Part shown: positions 45,897-56,138 of the stretch, piece by piece
Position numbering within the stretch: position 1 is the first letter of the stretch
How the letters are laid out: every line of letters starts with the position of its first letter
Source of the DNA: Streptococcus downei MFe28
GTDB lineage: Bacteria > Bacillota > Bacilli > Lactobacillales > Streptococcaceae
Reading direction: 5' to 3'
Assembly: GCF_900459175.1 (NCBI RefSeq)
Contig: NZ_UHFA01000002.1
Span: 1,922,001 to 1,986,000, forward strand
Length of the DNA: 64,000 nucleotides
Notes under the pieces: model-generated
What the model saw: the letters and a program-made list of their open reading frames with translations, nothing else
What the model was told of the DNA's origin: nothing
Databases searched by the model: none
Made by a program: the position numbers and the translations under genes

Positions 45897-46027
45897 GCTT
45901 TTTACGTTGATTTAGCTAATTTCTTTTGTGCGCTTTCCTTACTAGTGACGCCGATTTGACCGCCTTATCATTTGCTAGAAAACTGGGAAAAAGTTAATAC
46001 TCGATTAAAATCTAAGCAAGTACTTTT

Positions 46028-46164
46028 GATACTTGCTTAATAAGTGCGGACGCAAGCAAACTCCTTACAGAGTTTCATTGCTAAATTTTGAGCCTTGGTC
46101 TCAAAATTTCCGTTATTAGCAACTACTACCTTGTTGCTAATAATTCCACTTTGGCGAAAGTATC
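46028..46164. repeat. Family E four-way-junction repeat, copy 2
   Basis: Same plan as 16397-16535: outer GATACTT.../...AAGTATC, inner stems AAACTC/GAGTTT, AAATTTTGAG/CTCAAAATTT and TTATTAGCAAC/GTTGCTAATAA. Each inner stem differs from copy 1 by paired substitutions. Confidence 0.85.
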
Positions 46165-46255
46165 ATTTTCCTTAGTAAAAAGATCTTATCCTTTTTCCCA
46201 TATGTGGTCAAAGGGATGTCAGTAACGATTTCTGATTGAACTTCAAAGACTACTA

Positions 46256-46359
46256 ATACTCAATGAAAATCAAAATTGGCCAAGGCAACGAACTGCAGGC
46301 AGTACTGAAGTACGGCAAAGTGAGTTAACGACGGATAGTTTTGATTTTCGAAGAGTATA
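46256..46359. repeat. Family A repeat, reverse orientation
   Basis: A clean 104-bp copy: begins ATACTCAATGAAAATC, ends GATTTTCGAAGAGTATA, with imperfect terminal inverted repeats of about 25 bases. Interior blocks: CAACGAACTGCAGGCAGTAC and GTACGGCAAAGTGAG. Confidence 0.85.
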
Positions 46360-46426
46360 AACCAAATTAACTTACAAGGGGACAGCAATAAATAGGAGAG
46401 AAATAAAGCCGAACACTCGTTCGACT

Positions 46427-47683
46427 TTAACTAATAACTTTAAATTCCTGCGTTTGGGCTCGATGAATCTCTTCGGTTGCCTCTTGATAAATCTCTTCGC
46501 GTTTTTCATTGGCATCAATATTTAAGACGATACCAACTGCTACAGACAGAAGCAAGAGGCTGTTTCCCCCTTGAGAGAGGAAGGGGAAGGTAACTCCTGT
46601 TGAGGGGATGAGGCCCGAAATCCCACCGATATTGACGAAGACCTGCATAAGAAGCATGCCACCAATCCCTAGAGCCATCATGGCGTTAAAAGGATTCTTA
46701 GCCTTAATCCCGACCAGCATAATTCGCAAAATCAGGAAGAAGACCAGAGCTAGAATCAATCCAGCCCCGATGAAACCTAACTCTTCAATGACAATGGAAA
46801 AGACAAAGTCTGTCGTTGCCTCAGGCAGGTAGCCATTCTTTTCAATGGAATTTCCCAAGCCGCGACCCAACCAGCCACCATTAGACATGGCATAGTAGGA
46901 ATGAGCCAGCTGCAGGCCTGAGTCCGCGAGGTCTTTAAAGGGATTATAGAATGCCGCAAAACGCTTGGCAACATAACCAAAGACTGGGACTTTGGACATG
47001 GTCTGAACCCCAACGACACCAATGATGCTCAGAAAGATTGCAGAGACCCCAACGACAAAGGCCATCAGGGAGGTATACCAACGATAGCCAATGCCACTAA
47101 GGGCAAACATAATCAGCCCAGACAGGACAATGATGGAAGCATTCCCCAAGTCGGGCTGGATGACAACCAGACCTATCATAATCAAGGAATAGACTCGCCA
47201 GTCCTTTAGGTCATCTAGACTTCTCGGAAACCAGCGCCGCCTCGTTAGGGCTTGATAGTCATAGGTTTCAATGTCCGCCTGCCGTCTTGAAAAAGTGAAG
47301 GCCAGAAGCCAGACCATGATAAGTTTGAGGTACTCAGCAGGCTGGAAGGTGATGGGTCCCAAGGAAATCCAACCATTGGCCCCATTGATTTCTTCTGAGA
47401 AAAATTTTGCAAAAATCAAGAGGACAACCTCGACCAAAAGGGCCGCCGTCAGGACATGCTTATTCTTTAAAAAGTTTAATTTTAATCGGTATATAAAGGT
47501 GATAGCTACTAGGCTAACCAGCCAGAAAGCTCCTTGGTTAATGACCGACTTGAAGGGATTCAAGCCAAATTTTATCAAGGAGACGCTGGTTGTTGAATAA
47601 ACCACAATCAAGCCAATCACAGATAGCACCAAATAAGGAATTAATATGGAATAATTCAGCAAGTGCTTTTTATCTATCTTCAT
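46427..47683 (-). CDS. ftsW: Lipid II-linked glycosyltransferase FtsW
   Basis: A 418-residue SEDS protein with about ten membrane helices. SEDS signatures seen: GANGWISLGPITFQPAEYLKL (about 108-128), with the conserved residues around Asn-Gly-Ala and Glu; QPDLGNASII (about 180); AYYAMSNGGWLGRGLGNS (about 258); and ATTDFVFSIVIEELGFIGA (about 282-300). It polymerises septal peptidoglycan with its partner PBP. ATG 47683 follows GGAG; an in-frame ATG seven codons earlier is less likely. It lies between ppc and tuf as in other streptococci, with repeat-filled gaps on both sides. Confidence 0.92.
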   Translation of the reverse strand: MKIDKKHLLNYSILIPYLVLSVIGLIVVYSTTSVSLIKFGLNPFKSVINQGAFWLVSLVAITFIYRLKLNFLKNKHVLTAALLVEVVLLIFAKFFSEEINGANGWISLGPITFQPAEYLKLIMVWLLAFTFSRRQADIETYDYQALTRRRWFPRSLDDLKDWRVYSLIMIGLVVIQPDLGNASIIVLSGLIMFALSGIGYRWYTSLMAFVVGVSAIFLSIIGVVGVQTMSKVPVFGYVAKRFAAFYNPFKDLADSGLQLAHSYYAMSNGGWLGRGLGNSIEKNGYLPEATTDFVFSIVIEELGFIGAGLILALVFFLILRIMLVGIKAKNPFNAMMALGIGGMLLMQVFVNIGGISGLIPSTGVTFPFLSQGGNSLLLLSVAVGIVLNIDANEKREEIYQEATEEIHRAQTQEFKVIS

Positions 47684-47808
47684 GAATGCTCCAATACTTA
47701 ACAAATCATATGTCTAAGAGTATATCATGTTTGGAGACAAAGTTAAAGGCAGGACCCTACCTGCCAAGTCCGACCCTTCTCCAGAAATGCAGAAGGCGTC
47801 TAACTCTT

Positions 47809-48210
47809 ATACTCTTCGAAAATTAAAATTTTCCCACGGATAAAGTCACTCTATGATTTCTTATTAGAGTGACTACAAAAACTGCGATTGTAGTTTTCTA
47901 TATCCCTAGCTAACTCTGTATAAACTGTGGCAACGACAGCTTATACCTCGTGTCGCGTCGTTAACTCACCTTGCCGTACTTACTGAGGAAACCGAAGTTT
48001 CCCCTATTTCCAACCTCAAAAGGTCTCCCAGACCTTTTGAGCTGTCTTCGGTTCGTGCGACGCGGAGCAAAGTTGGTCGATTCACCAACTTTGTGAGGTT
48101 AGTGAGGGAGCTAGGCAATCGCTATGGAGATTGCCGTTCGACATCAGTCACTTTAGTGACTTGATGTCATTGCTCCTTGCCTCGGCTAATTCGATTTTCA
48201 TTGAGTATTA
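47809..48210. repeat. Composite A/F repeat region
   Basis: A 402-bp composite. The first unit (47838-47951) is family F on the plus strand: AGTCACTCT/AGAGTGACT, AAAACT/AGTTTT, linker CTAGCTAACTC, GTATAAACTGT/ACAGCTTATAC, tail CTCGTGTCGCG. Next come A-type modules (AAAAGGTCT/AGACCTTTT), then a second F unit on the minus strand whose stem 3 is CAAAGTTGGT/ACCAACTTTG. A family A end (TCGATTTTCATTGAGTATT) closes it. Confidence 0.8.
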
Positions 48211-48215
48211 GTTTT

Positions 48216-48385
48216 GTCGGAACCTCGCCATGCTCGAACTGGGTCAATGTGCCTAAGCTTTACTTCGACATTCTTGCCTCGTATCGCTAAGAAATTGCGG
48301 TACCTAGTTCTCGCTGTCGCTCAAACTGCATCAATAGCTCTAAATTCAGCTTCGCCATTTTGGCTAGCTTCATTAAGAGCTATAG
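48216..48385. repeat. Family D repeats
   Basis: Two joined copies: TGCTCGAACTGGGTCAATGT...CTAAG and GGTACCTAGTTCTCGCTGTC...TTAAGAGCTATAGAAA. The last base abuts the ppc terminator, as at 13650 and 12679. Confidence 0.75.
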
Positions 48386-48413
48386 AAAAATCCGACCTTG
48401 GGGTCAGATTTTT
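48386..48413 (-). terminator. ppc terminator
   Basis: AAAAATCTGACC pairs with GGTCGGATTTTT on the minus strand (one mismatch), then CTATAG. Confidence 0.85.
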
Positions 48414-48468
48414 AGTGCTTGATTATCAGTTAGCCACTTGCGTTGACATCAAAGCTATTTTTTAAGTA

Positions 48469-51273
48469 TCAGCCTGAGTTGCGCAGACCTGTGGCGATAC
48501 CGTTGATGGTGATGTGGATCAGTTTGACCGTATCTTCATCTAGGCCTTCATGGCGCAGGCGTTTAATCAATTCAATTTGGATATAGTTGAGGACATTGAA
48601 ATAAGGAAGACGGTAGTCCAAGCTGGATTTTAGGGCTGGACTTTCGGCCAAGAAATCAACCTGACCTTCAATAGCCAAGATGACTTCCTTGGTCAACTGC
48701 CACTCATCTAAGATGATATTGAAGACATCGCGCACTTCTGCTTCTTCTGCTAATTGGGCATACTGGAAGGCAATATTCATATTGGACTTGGACAAAACCA
48801 TGTCGACATTGGATAGGAGGGAGTTGAAGAAAGGCCAAGTCTGGTACATATGCTGTAATTTGGCCAAATTGCCCTCCTTGGCATCAATGAAATGTTTAAA
48901 GGCTGAACCAACCCCGTACCAACCTGGGAACATAATCCGATTTTGTGACCAGGAGAAGACCCAAGGGATGGCCCGAAGACCAGAAATTTCAGTAATAGTC
49001 TTGCGAGCTGCAGGACGAGATCCCAGATTGAGACTGGAAACTTCCTTAATAGGGCTAGCTTCAAAGAAGTAATCGTAGAAATGAGGATTGCCAAAGACTA
49101 GGTCACGGTAGATAAGGTTGGAGTCTGCTACAATCCCATCCATATCAGCTCGGAAGCCCTCAATCTCATTGGGGTCTGCCAACTGATGGTTAACCATACG
49201 GTTGACGGCTGCCGACACCAGCATTTCCAGATTATAGTAGGCAGCATCCTTGTTGCCGTACTTAAAGCCGATGACTTCCCCCTGTTCGGTCAAGCGAATG
49301 CGATCCTTGATGGAACCAAATGGCTGAGAGGTGATAGCCTCATAAGATGGGCCACCACCACGACCAACCGTTCCCCCACGCCCGTGGAAGAAGGTAATCT
49401 TGATACCATGGTCCTGACCTAATTTTGTCAGGGCATTTTGAGCCTTGTAGAGGGTCCAGCCAGAAGCCAGATAGCCTCCGTCCTTGTTGGAATCGGAGTA
49501 ACCCAACATGATTTCTTGATAGTTATCTTTAGAGGCTACCCATTTTTTAACAATGTCGTAGCTCAGGTATTCTTCCACGATACCTGTCGAGTTGTCCAAG
49601 TCCTCAATCGTTTCAAAGAGGGGAACAATTTGCACACGGGCAGAATCCTTATCAATCAGGCCGACTTCCTTGAGCATAATAGCCAGCTCAAACATATCCG
49701 AAACCGACTCGGTATGGGAGATGATGTGCTGTTTGATAACCTCTTCTCCCAGCAAGTCCTTCATTTCACGAGCCGTTTGGTAGATGGCCAGTTCCTTTTG
49801 CAGGAGATCGGATTTTTGCGCATGGGTAGCAGACAGATTTCGTGGATCCTCCAACAATTCCTTAAGCAGGACCTGGCACTTCTCTTCTTCGGAGAGACTG
49901 CTGTAATCCTCAACAATATTAGCAGACTTGAGCAACTCAGCCACACAGGCTTCCTGAACACTAGAATCCTGCCGCATATCAATACTAGCCAGGTAGAAAC
50001 CAAAGACCTCAACAGCTTGCAGGAGTTCTTCAAAATCGCCTGTCAAGAGAGCTTCCTCGCCATTGAGCTCTAAGGATTCCTTGATAGCCAATAAATCAGC
50101 CTTGAGTTCTTGAGCGGTCTGATAATGAAGCGGACGTTCGTCCTCGAGTTCTGAAACAGCCTGTGAAAACCGGTTTTGGATATAATTAGCGACAATGCTG
50201 TTGCTTGGGCTAGTGAACTTAGTTGCCTTATCTTTGACCTCTTGACTGCCATGAAGGCGGAGGTTGAGAAGCGTCTGGATGACCTTGGACTGGATATAAT
50301 TGAAGGCCTTACGGTAGGGTTCATTTTCCCGGTAAACAGAGGTGTCACTAGAGGCTTGGGCTAAAGCTTCAACGGCAGGCGACACCTTGACCAAGTTTGT
50401 AGATAGAGAAAAGGAACGATAGAGATCGTTGAGCTTTTCAATATAGTAATTGAGGATAACTTCGCTCTGAACAGTCGCTGAAATCCTCAGGGTCTCTGCC
50501 GTTACATAAGGATTACCATCACGGTCGCCCCCAATCCACATCCCCATAGTAATAGGCTTCGGATTATCCAGTTGAATTCCTCGTTCAGCTGCCAAGCGTT
50601 GATACTCGGTAGAAAGGTTGGTGATGGCCTTAATCAAGGAGCTATTGTAATACTCCATGACATTGGTGATTTCGTTGGTTACTTTGAGTTTTTGCTCGCG
50701 GATAATGTCGGTCTGCATCATGATTTCGATGTAGCGCCGCAGGTCAGCCCGCCACTTGTCCCCATTAATCAAGCCCAGCTTGACATCCCGATGTTTACGC
50801 AGGAGCTCGTGAATCTTGGTATTGAGTTCCAACATGGTCTTGCGTTGCACTTGGGTTGGATGGGCGGTCAAGACAGGGACCACATTGACCTGCTGGAGAA
50901 TTTCTTGAGCATTGTCCTTTTCAGCCACCAAATCAATAGTCGTTGAAATTTTACCCAGATAATCCTTATCGGTATTATTTTCCTTATTGACCAGAAAAGC
51001 CAAGTCCACATCTTCGGAGATGTTAATGAGGAGTGGCAAGAGTGAAAAGTAACGGGAGATGACGACCATATCGTCATTAGAGATGCTGTGAATCAGTTTT
51101 TCCAGCTCCCCGTAATCTTCCTTGCTGGACAGGTCAATCAGGGCCTCAATCTTAGCAAAGGCCTTATCGCCAATCATCTGCCGAGTAGTATCATCAAGAA
51201 TATCCCTCAACAGCTGGACTTCTTCGGTAATAATCGTCTGGTCACTGCCAGCCTCAAGTTTTTTAATGGTCAC
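48469..51273 (-). CDS. ppc: Phosphoenolpyruvate carboxylase
   Basis: A 934-residue enzyme making oxaloacetate from PEP and bicarbonate. Active-site blocks visible: [17 protein letters not shown] with the catalytic His (about 132-148), [18 protein letters not shown] (about 243-260), [18 protein letters not shown] (about 562-580), [15 protein letters not shown] (about 603-617), IGSRPAxR-type LGSRPAARK and the C-terminal GLRNSG. The last motif is normally GxRNTG; Ser for Thr is a mild variant. The start is GTG 51273 behind GGAGGG. Anaplerotic supply for aspartate and lysine synthesis. Confidence 0.97.
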   Translation of the reverse strand: MTIKKLEAGSDQTIITEEVQLLRDILDDTTRQMIGDKAFAKIEALIDLSSKEDYGELEKLIHSISNDDMVVISRYFSLLPLLINISEDVDLAFLVNKENNTDKDYLGKISTTIDLVAEKDNAQEILQQVNVVPVLTAHPTQVQRKTMLELNTKIHELLRKHRDVKLGLINGDKWRADLRRYIEIMMQTDIIREQKLKVTNEITNVMEYYNSSLIKAITNLSTEYQRLAAERGIQLDNPKPITMGMWIGGDRDGNPYVTAETLRISATVQSEVILNYYIEKLNDLYRSFSLSTNLVKVSPAVEALAQASSDTSVYRENEPYRKAFNYIQSKVIQTLLNLRLHGSQEVKDKATKFTSPSNSIVANYIQNRFSQAVSELEDERPLHYQTAQELKADLLAIKESLELNGEEALLTGDFEELLQAVEVFGFYLASIDMRQDSSVQEACVAELLKSANIVEDYSSLSEEEKCQVLLKELLEDPRNLSATHAQKSDLLQKELAIYQTAREMKDLLGEEVIKQHIISHTESVSDMFELAIMLKEVGLIDKDSARVQIVPLFETIEDLDNSTGIVEEYLSYDIVKKWVASKDNYQEIMLGYSDSNKDGGYLASGWTLYKAQNALTKLGQDHGIKITFFHGRGGTVGRGGGPSYEAITSQPFGSIKDRIRLTEQGEVIGFKYGNKDAAYYNLEMLVSAAVNRMVNHQLADPNEIEGFRADMDGIVADSNLIYRDLVFGNPHFYDYFFEASPIKEVSSLNLGSRPAARKTITEISGLRAIPWVFSWSQNRIMFPGWYGVGSAFKHFIDAKEGNLAKLQHMYQTWPFFNSLLSNVDMVLSKSNMNIAFQYAQLAEEAEVRDVFNIILDEWQLTKEVILAIEGQVDFLAESPALKSSLDYRLPYFNVLNYIQIELIKRLRHEGLDEDTVKLIHITINGIATGLRNSG

Positions 51274-51458
51274 GCAAATCCCTCCATTTTGACATGATGT
51301 CCTTCATTACCAGTGAAGCCAGTTTATGTTCGGCTCACACTAGTTAATTCCAGACTATCATACCACTTTTACACTTAAAACTAAAGAAATTATAGAAAAA
51401 TAAACCAAGCGTTCGGGAATTAGAAAGGATAGTCCAAAAAGCCATAACTCTTTTACCT

Positions 51459-52139
51459 CTATAAGCTCTTAGAAATCTTGACACTAGAAATAAGATAGTA
51501 GATAGCAGAAATTAGTAAGAGGAGACTGGGCAATAGATAATACAGCAAAAGGATAATAATAACAAGGTTCATAGCAAAACCATTTTTCTACCAAATTCCT
51601 ACTCTAAAGACCCAGATATCTTGACTATTACTATTGGTCCAAATAGTTACTAGGTATAAGATAAAAAGTAAACCGGAGAACAAACTATAGGGCACCTCTA
51701 AAAACCCCAAACTTTTAAATTAAAGTGTTGATTTAGCAACAATTGTAACGACAAAATCGCAATTTTATTGAGTATTTAGAGGTGCCCTATAATTAAAATA
51801 ACGTTTTTTTCTTGCTTTTTTCGACGTTTGATCAGAAAAAATATCATCTTCTCCCTTGGAGTCTAACTTTTGAAAATATTGAAAGCCACTCCAACGACTA
51901 CCTGACAGATGTTCCCAACCACTATCTTCAAACAGAGCTAGGTAATTAGAAAATTCTCCACGAGACTTGTAGTTTATAAAATCAATCCGCATTGGTGCCG
52001 GCTCACTTAATGATTCGACAAAGTAATAGACTGGAAAATACTTGCCCGCTTCTCTTAATCGGTAACCTTCCAGCTGGATACCATTAATCCAGTTTTCTAG
52101 TTTTTCAATATCACTGAAAAACAATTTCCATTTTTTCAT
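51459..52139 (-). pseudogene. DUF2812 membrane protein gene split by a MITE and a stop codon
   Basis: The intact 5' part (52139 to about 51790) encodes the DUF2812 domain: MKKWKLFFSDIEKLENWINGI, then GWEHLSGSRWSGFQYFQKL. After KKRYFN the frame runs into a 98-bp MITE and stops within it, giving 124 residues. Removing the MITE with one TATA target copy restores a continuous frame into YSLFSGLLFILYLVTIW, the expected first membrane helix. A TAG then interrupts (near 51577), and the same frame continues through NLVIIILLLYYLLP to a stop at 51461-51459. The padR gene lies just upstream, the usual partner of DUF2812 genes. Confidence 0.75.
51690..51787. mobile_element. 98-bp MITE with perfect TIRs inserted in the DUF2812 gene
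   Basis: GGGCACCTCTAAA (51690-51702) and TTTAGAGGTGCCC (51775-51787) are exact inverted repeats. They are flanked by TATA at 51686-51689 and 51788-51791, a probable TATA or TA target duplication. No coding capacity. The matching autonomous element is not in this window. Confidence 0.85.
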
Positions 52140-52156
52140 CTTCTTACCTCCTCGGT

Positions 52157-52468
52157 TTAAATCCCCAGATTCTGAGCCAAACGTTCAAGCTTCCTTATTC
52201 GCCCAGTCTCCAACATCAAAATTTCTTGGCCCTTATCCGTTAGAGCGTAAACCTTCCGACGTTTGTCATTACTTGGTATGGACTTAATCCACCTAAGTTT
52301 GAGCAGATTTTCAATAGCTCCATACATGGTCCCGGCAGCGATTCTAACATCACCGTCGCTTAGATCTTCTACCCGCTGCATGATGACGTAACCATGCCCT
52401 GGTTCCAAGAGAGCTAAAAGAATGTAATAGGTCGTCTCTGTCAGAGGCAAATGTTTATTACGTTTCAT
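52157..52468 (-). CDS. PadR family transcriptional regulator
   Basis: A 103-residue winged-helix regulator: LTETTYYILLALLEPGHGYVIMQRVE (about 8-33) and IAAGTMYGAIENLLKLRWIK with the recognition helix, then KRRKVYALTDKGQEIL. It controls its own operon with the DUF2812 gene 17 bases downstream. A strong promoter with ATACAGTT repeats lies directly upstream, fitting autorepression. ATG 52468 follows AGAAAGGGG. Confidence 0.9.
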   Translation of the reverse strand: MKRNKHLPLTETTYYILLALLEPGHGYVIMQRVEDLSDGDVRIAAGTMYGAIENLLKLRWIKSIPSNDKRRKVYALTDKGQEILMLETGRIRKLERLAQNLGI

Positions 52469-52485
52469 CGCTTCCCCTTTCTAAT

Positions 52486-52543
52486 ATACAGTTGAACTTT
52501 ATAATTTTATTATATACAGTTATACTATATATGTCAACTGTAT
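52486..52543 (-). promoter_or_regulatory. Consensus padR promoter with inverted-repeat operator
   Basis: Minus strand: -35 TTGACA (52537-52532), 17-base spacer, -10 TATAAT (52514-52509), both perfect. ATACAGTT/AACTGTAT half-sites occur three times: 52486-52493, 52514-52521 and 52536-52543. Two form an inverted repeat exactly bracketing the promoter, and the third lies just downstream. Confidence 0.75.
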
Positions 52544-52546
52544 AAT

Positions 52547-52570
52547 AAAAATGCCTTAGTCGGCATTTTT
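52547..52570. terminator. smc terminator
   Basis: AAAAATGCC (52547-52555) pairs perfectly with GGCATTTTT (52562-52570), T and A tracts on both sides. It overlaps the upstream edge of the padR promoter region. Confidence 0.85.
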
Positions 52571-52591
52571 ATTTTCAAGGTATTATTAGTC

Positions 52592-55500
52592 CTATCCCAC
52601 CATCTCCTGGGCATCCTTGAGTTTGACGGAGACGATTTTGGAGACACCGGACTCCTGCATGGTAACACCGTAAATGGAATCGGCAGCCGCCATGGTCCCC
52701 TTACGGTGGGTGACAACGATAAACTGGCTGGCCTTGTCAAAGCGGTTGAGGTAGTCCCCGAAACGTTTGACATTAGCCTCATCCAGAGCCGCTTCCACCT
52801 CATCTAGGATGACAAAAGGAATGGTCTTAACCCGAATGATAGAAAAGAGCAGCGCCAAGGCTGAAAGGGCCTTTTCTCCCCCTGACATGAGGTTGAGGGA
52901 TTGAATCTTCTTGCCAGGCGGTTGAACAGAAATTTCTACCCCTGCACTTAGCAGGTCGCCTTCGGTCAGAATCAGGTCAGCCGAACCGCCACCAAACATC
53001 TGAACAAAGGTCTCCTTGAAGCTCTCGCGAATGGCCTCAAAGGTTGTCTTGAAGCGAGATTTGACCTCGTCATCCATATCCGTGATGGTCTCAAGCAAAA
53101 GTTCCTTGGCTTCCACCAAATCGGAACGCTGGCTGTTGAGAAATTCCAGACGCTGATTGACCTCATCGTACTGCTCAATGGCATCCAGATTAATGGGACC
53201 TAGGGCCTTAATCTGGCGATTGAGACGAGTCAAGCCCTGACGGGCAGCTGGTAGGTCTGGGACGCTTTGAGCCTGCTCCTTGGCCTGTTCAAAGCTCATC
53301 TGGTAGTCTTCTGACAGTTGACGAGCAAAACCGCGCAACTTATCAGATAGGCCTTCGATTTCAGCCTCCAGATAGGCCTGATAGCGAATCAATTCTTCAT
53401 TACGCTTGCCAGCGGCCTGAACCTGTTCTTCAATATCTTCCAACTGTCCATCACAGTCTTCCACCTCAAAACGCAGACGAATCAGACTGGTTTCTAAGTC
53501 AGATTTTTTACTTTGCGCTTCTTCCAAATGCTTAGCCAGCTTGGGCAGTTCTTCTTGAGAGAGGTCGCTAGCTTGGCTGGAAAGGACTTGGGTCAGCTGG
53601 GAAATTTCCTCTCGCAAGTCTGCCAAGTCAAGGCTGAGGCGGTTGCTTTCATTCTTAGCAAAACGTTCCTCACCAGCCAGTTCACGCTCATTCAAACGGG
53701 CTTGGGAAAGCTCTTCATTGAGCTTGGCCACTTGGGCAGAAATGGTATCCTTATCATCCTTGATTTGGTCCAATTGCTCCTGAACACGGGCCTTTTGTTG
53801 CTGAATCTCAGCTAGACCAGACTCGACCTTAGCCTTTTGGGCCAACAAGTCTTCATCTGAATTTTCCAGCCTATCTGCTGTGAAACCCGCCTTGATTTGG
53901 TTGAGATCAGCTAGGCGGTCAGCCTGATTTTGATAGGCCAGTTCGGCCTTCTGCTCAGCTAGACGAGCATTTTCTCCTGCTTCTTTGAGGTTGGTTAACT
54001 CTTCTTGGGCATGGGTTCTGGCCGTCTTGAGCCCAGCTACAGTAACTTCTTGCTGGCTGAGTTTTTCCTTCAAATCAGAGATTTCCGCAATCAGACTGTC
54101 TAACTCTGGCTTGATAAAGGTGGTGTTGCGATTGCGGTTGGCCCCACCTGAAAAGGAACCACCTGGCCGCAACTCAGTCCCGTCCAAGTTCACCATGCGG
54201 ACCTGATAGCGGACATCACGGGCCGCCTGATTAGCATGGTCAATACTATCAAAGATAGCGGTCACGCCCAGCAGGTTTTGAAAGATATTGGCCAACTTGG
54301 CATCATAGGTCACCAAGTCACTAGCCAGTCCCAGAAAGCCAGGTGCGGTCTCAATCTTAGCCAAATTATGGGGCGCCATCTGACGCGGTTTAATAGTGGT
54401 CAGAGGCAGGAAGGTTGCCCTTCCTGAGCGATTCTGACGAAGAAAGGCGATGCCTCGTTTAGCTGCCGCTTCATCTTCAACGATAATATTTTGACTACTA
54501 CCACCCAAGGCAATCTCTAGGGCCGTCTGATAATCCTGCTCAAAGGTCAGATGTTCAGAGACCGCTCCGATAATACCACCCAGACGATCAGCTTCTTGGA
54601 GAACTGCCTTGACCCCAGCGAAGAAATTCGAATGGTTCTTCTGAATAGCTTCCAGACTGCGCTGGCGAGCTTCCCTTTCCTTAATCTGGTCCAGCAGGGC
54701 AAACATCTGACTTTGCTCTTGGCGGTAGTTGGCTTCAATCTGATTGAGCTCCTGAGCTTGAGTCTGGTAGTCCTCAAGGAGAGCCTTTACTTTTGCCTGG
54801 GCCAGCTGGAATTCTTCCAAGGCCTCCTGCGCCCTCTCCTTGGCCTGATCCAAGTCCTTTTCAACTTGCTGGCGCTCAGCAGATTGCTCAGCCTGAGCCG
54901 TCTTTTCCTGCTCAATATCAGCCTGCAGAGCAGTCAAGCGGTTGGAGAGGTCGGCTTCCTTTTGCATCAGGCCGACAAATTCCTCCCGCAGGCTCTCGAT
55001 AATTTGGTCTGGATTAGTGGAAAAACGAGACTGCTCCTTTTCCAGGTCAGCAATTTTTTGTCGCAAGTCAGCTAGGTTTTGAGTCAGTTGGGACTGTTGC
55101 TCCTGCTTAGTCGCCAAGGCTTCTTCTAGCTCCTGCTTTTGCCCTTCCAAATCAGCCAAACGCCCCTGAGCGTCCGCCTTCTTTTCAGCCTTCTGACTGG
55201 ATTCCAAGGAAATGACTTCGATTCTTCTTTGGTAGTCAGCAATCAGTCGGGTCACTTCCAACAATTCTGCCTGTTGGCTATCCATGGTTTGCGATAGGCT
55301 TTGGCGACGTTCCTTTAGCCTTTGATTATCACTTTCCAGGCGACTTCTTTGGGCATAGTAGTCCTTCAAATCAGTCTTCGCCAATTCGATTTGTCGGTTG
55401 CTCTCATCCAAATCAGCCCGATAGGCCTTGATATCCTCAACCAGAATGTTGAGGTTGAGGGACTTGCGTTCCTCATCCAAAGTCAAGAACTCCTTGGCCG

Positions 55501-56131
55501 TCTTGGCTTGCTTCTCCAAGGGCTTAATCTGACCGTCCAGCTCATAAATAATATCTTCCAGCCGGTCTAGGTTGTCCTGGGTCTTGTCCAGCTTCCCTTG
55601 GGTTTCCTTCTTGCGTGTCTTATACTTGAGGACACCTGCTGCCTCCTCAAAAATGGCCCGTCTCTCCTCAGGTCGACTGTTAAAGATGGCCTCAACCCGA
55701 CCTTGGGAAATAATCGAGAAGGAATCCCGTCCCAGACCAGTATCCATAAAGAGGTCATGGATATCCCGCAGACGAACCTTCTTACCATCAATCAGATAAT
55801 CGCTGTCCCCATTGCGATAGATATGGCGCTCAACCCGAATTTCATCGCCACTATCCTTGATAAAATTGTCAGTATTATCCAAGACTACCGTCACCTGGGA
55901 AAAATTCAGAGGGCTACGGTCCTGGGTTCCAGCAAAGATGACGTCTGGCATCTTGCCTCCCCGAAGACTCTTGGCTGAGGATTCTCCCAAGGCCCAGCGC
56001 AAACTCTCAGTAATATTGGACTTACCAGAACCGTTGGGGCCTACAACGGCTGTCACCCCTCGGTCGAATTCAATTCGGGTCTTGTCCGCAAAAGACTTGA
56101 AACCCTGCATCTCAATCTCTTTTAGAAACAT
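52592..56131 (-). CDS. smc: Chromosome segregation ATPase SMC
   Basis: A 1179-residue SMC protein. N-terminal head with Walker A VVGPNGSGKSNI (about 30-41), a long coiled coil (about 170-500), a hinge (about 510-650, with GIIGAVSEHLTFEQDYQTALEIALGGSSQNI), a second coil (about 660-1000), then the C-terminal head with signature LNLMSGGEKALSALALLF (about 1085) and Walker B PFVILDEVEAALD. It works with ScpA and ScpB encoded at 37461-38731. It is transcribed after rnc, seven bases apart. Confidence 0.97.
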   Translation of the reverse strand: MFLKEIEMQGFKSFADKTRIEFDRGVTAVVGPNGSGKSNITESLRWALGESSAKSLRGGKMPDVIFAGTQDRSPLNFSQVTVVLDNTDNFIKDSGDEIRVERHIYRNGDSDYLIDGKKVRLRDIHDLFMDTGLGRDSFSIISQGRVEAIFNSRPEERRAIFEEAAGVLKYKTRKKETQGKLDKTQDNLDRLEDIIYELDGQIKPLEKQAKTAKEFLTLDEERKSLNLNILVEDIKAYRADLDESNRQIELAKTDLKDYYAQRSRLESDNQRLKERRQSLSQTMDSQQAELLEVTRLIADYQRRIEVISLESSQKAEKKADAQGRLADLEGQKQELEEALATKQEQQSQLTQNLADLRQKIADLEKEQSRFSTNPDQIIESLREEFVGLMQKEADLSNRLTALQADIEQEKTAQAEQSAERQQVEKDLDQAKERAQEALEEFQLAQAKVKALLEDYQTQAQELNQIEANYRQEQSQMFALLDQIKEREARQRSLEAIQKNHSNFFAGVKAVLQEADRLGGIIGAVSEHLTFEQDYQTALEIALGGSSQNIIVEDEAAAKRGIAFLRQNRSGRATFLPLTTIKPRQMAPHNLAKIETAPGFLGLASDLVTYDAKLANIFQNLLGVTAIFDSIDHANQAARDVRYQVRMVNLDGTELRPGGSFSGGANRNRNTTFIKPELDSLIAEISDLKEKLSQQEVTVAGLKTARTHAQEELTNLKEAGENARLAEQKAELAYQNQADRLADLNQIKAGFTADRLENSDEDLLAQKAKVESGLAEIQQQKARVQEQLDQIKDDKDTISAQVAKLNEELSQARLNERELAGEERFAKNESNRLSLDLADLREEISQLTQVLSSQASDLSQEELPKLAKHLEEAQSKKSDLETSLIRLRFEVEDCDGQLEDIEEQVQAAGKRNEELIRYQAYLEAEIEGLSDKLRGFARQLSEDYQMSFEQAKEQAQSVPDLPAARQGLTRLNRQIKALGPINLDAIEQYDEVNQRLEFLNSQRSDLVEAKELLLETITDMDDEVKSRFKTTFEAIRESFKETFVQMFGGGSADLILTEGDLLSAGVEISVQPPGKKIQSLNLMSGGEKALSALALLFSIIRVKTIPFVILDEVEAALDEANVKRFGDYLNRFDKASQFIVVTHRKGTMAAADSIYGVTMQESGVSKIVSVKLKDAQEMVG

Positions 56132-56138
56132 AGCAACC

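Noticed and set aside
54793..55799. Several plus-strand frames opposite smc
   Set aside because: These are antisense shadows of the coiled-coil coding region, without start signals.
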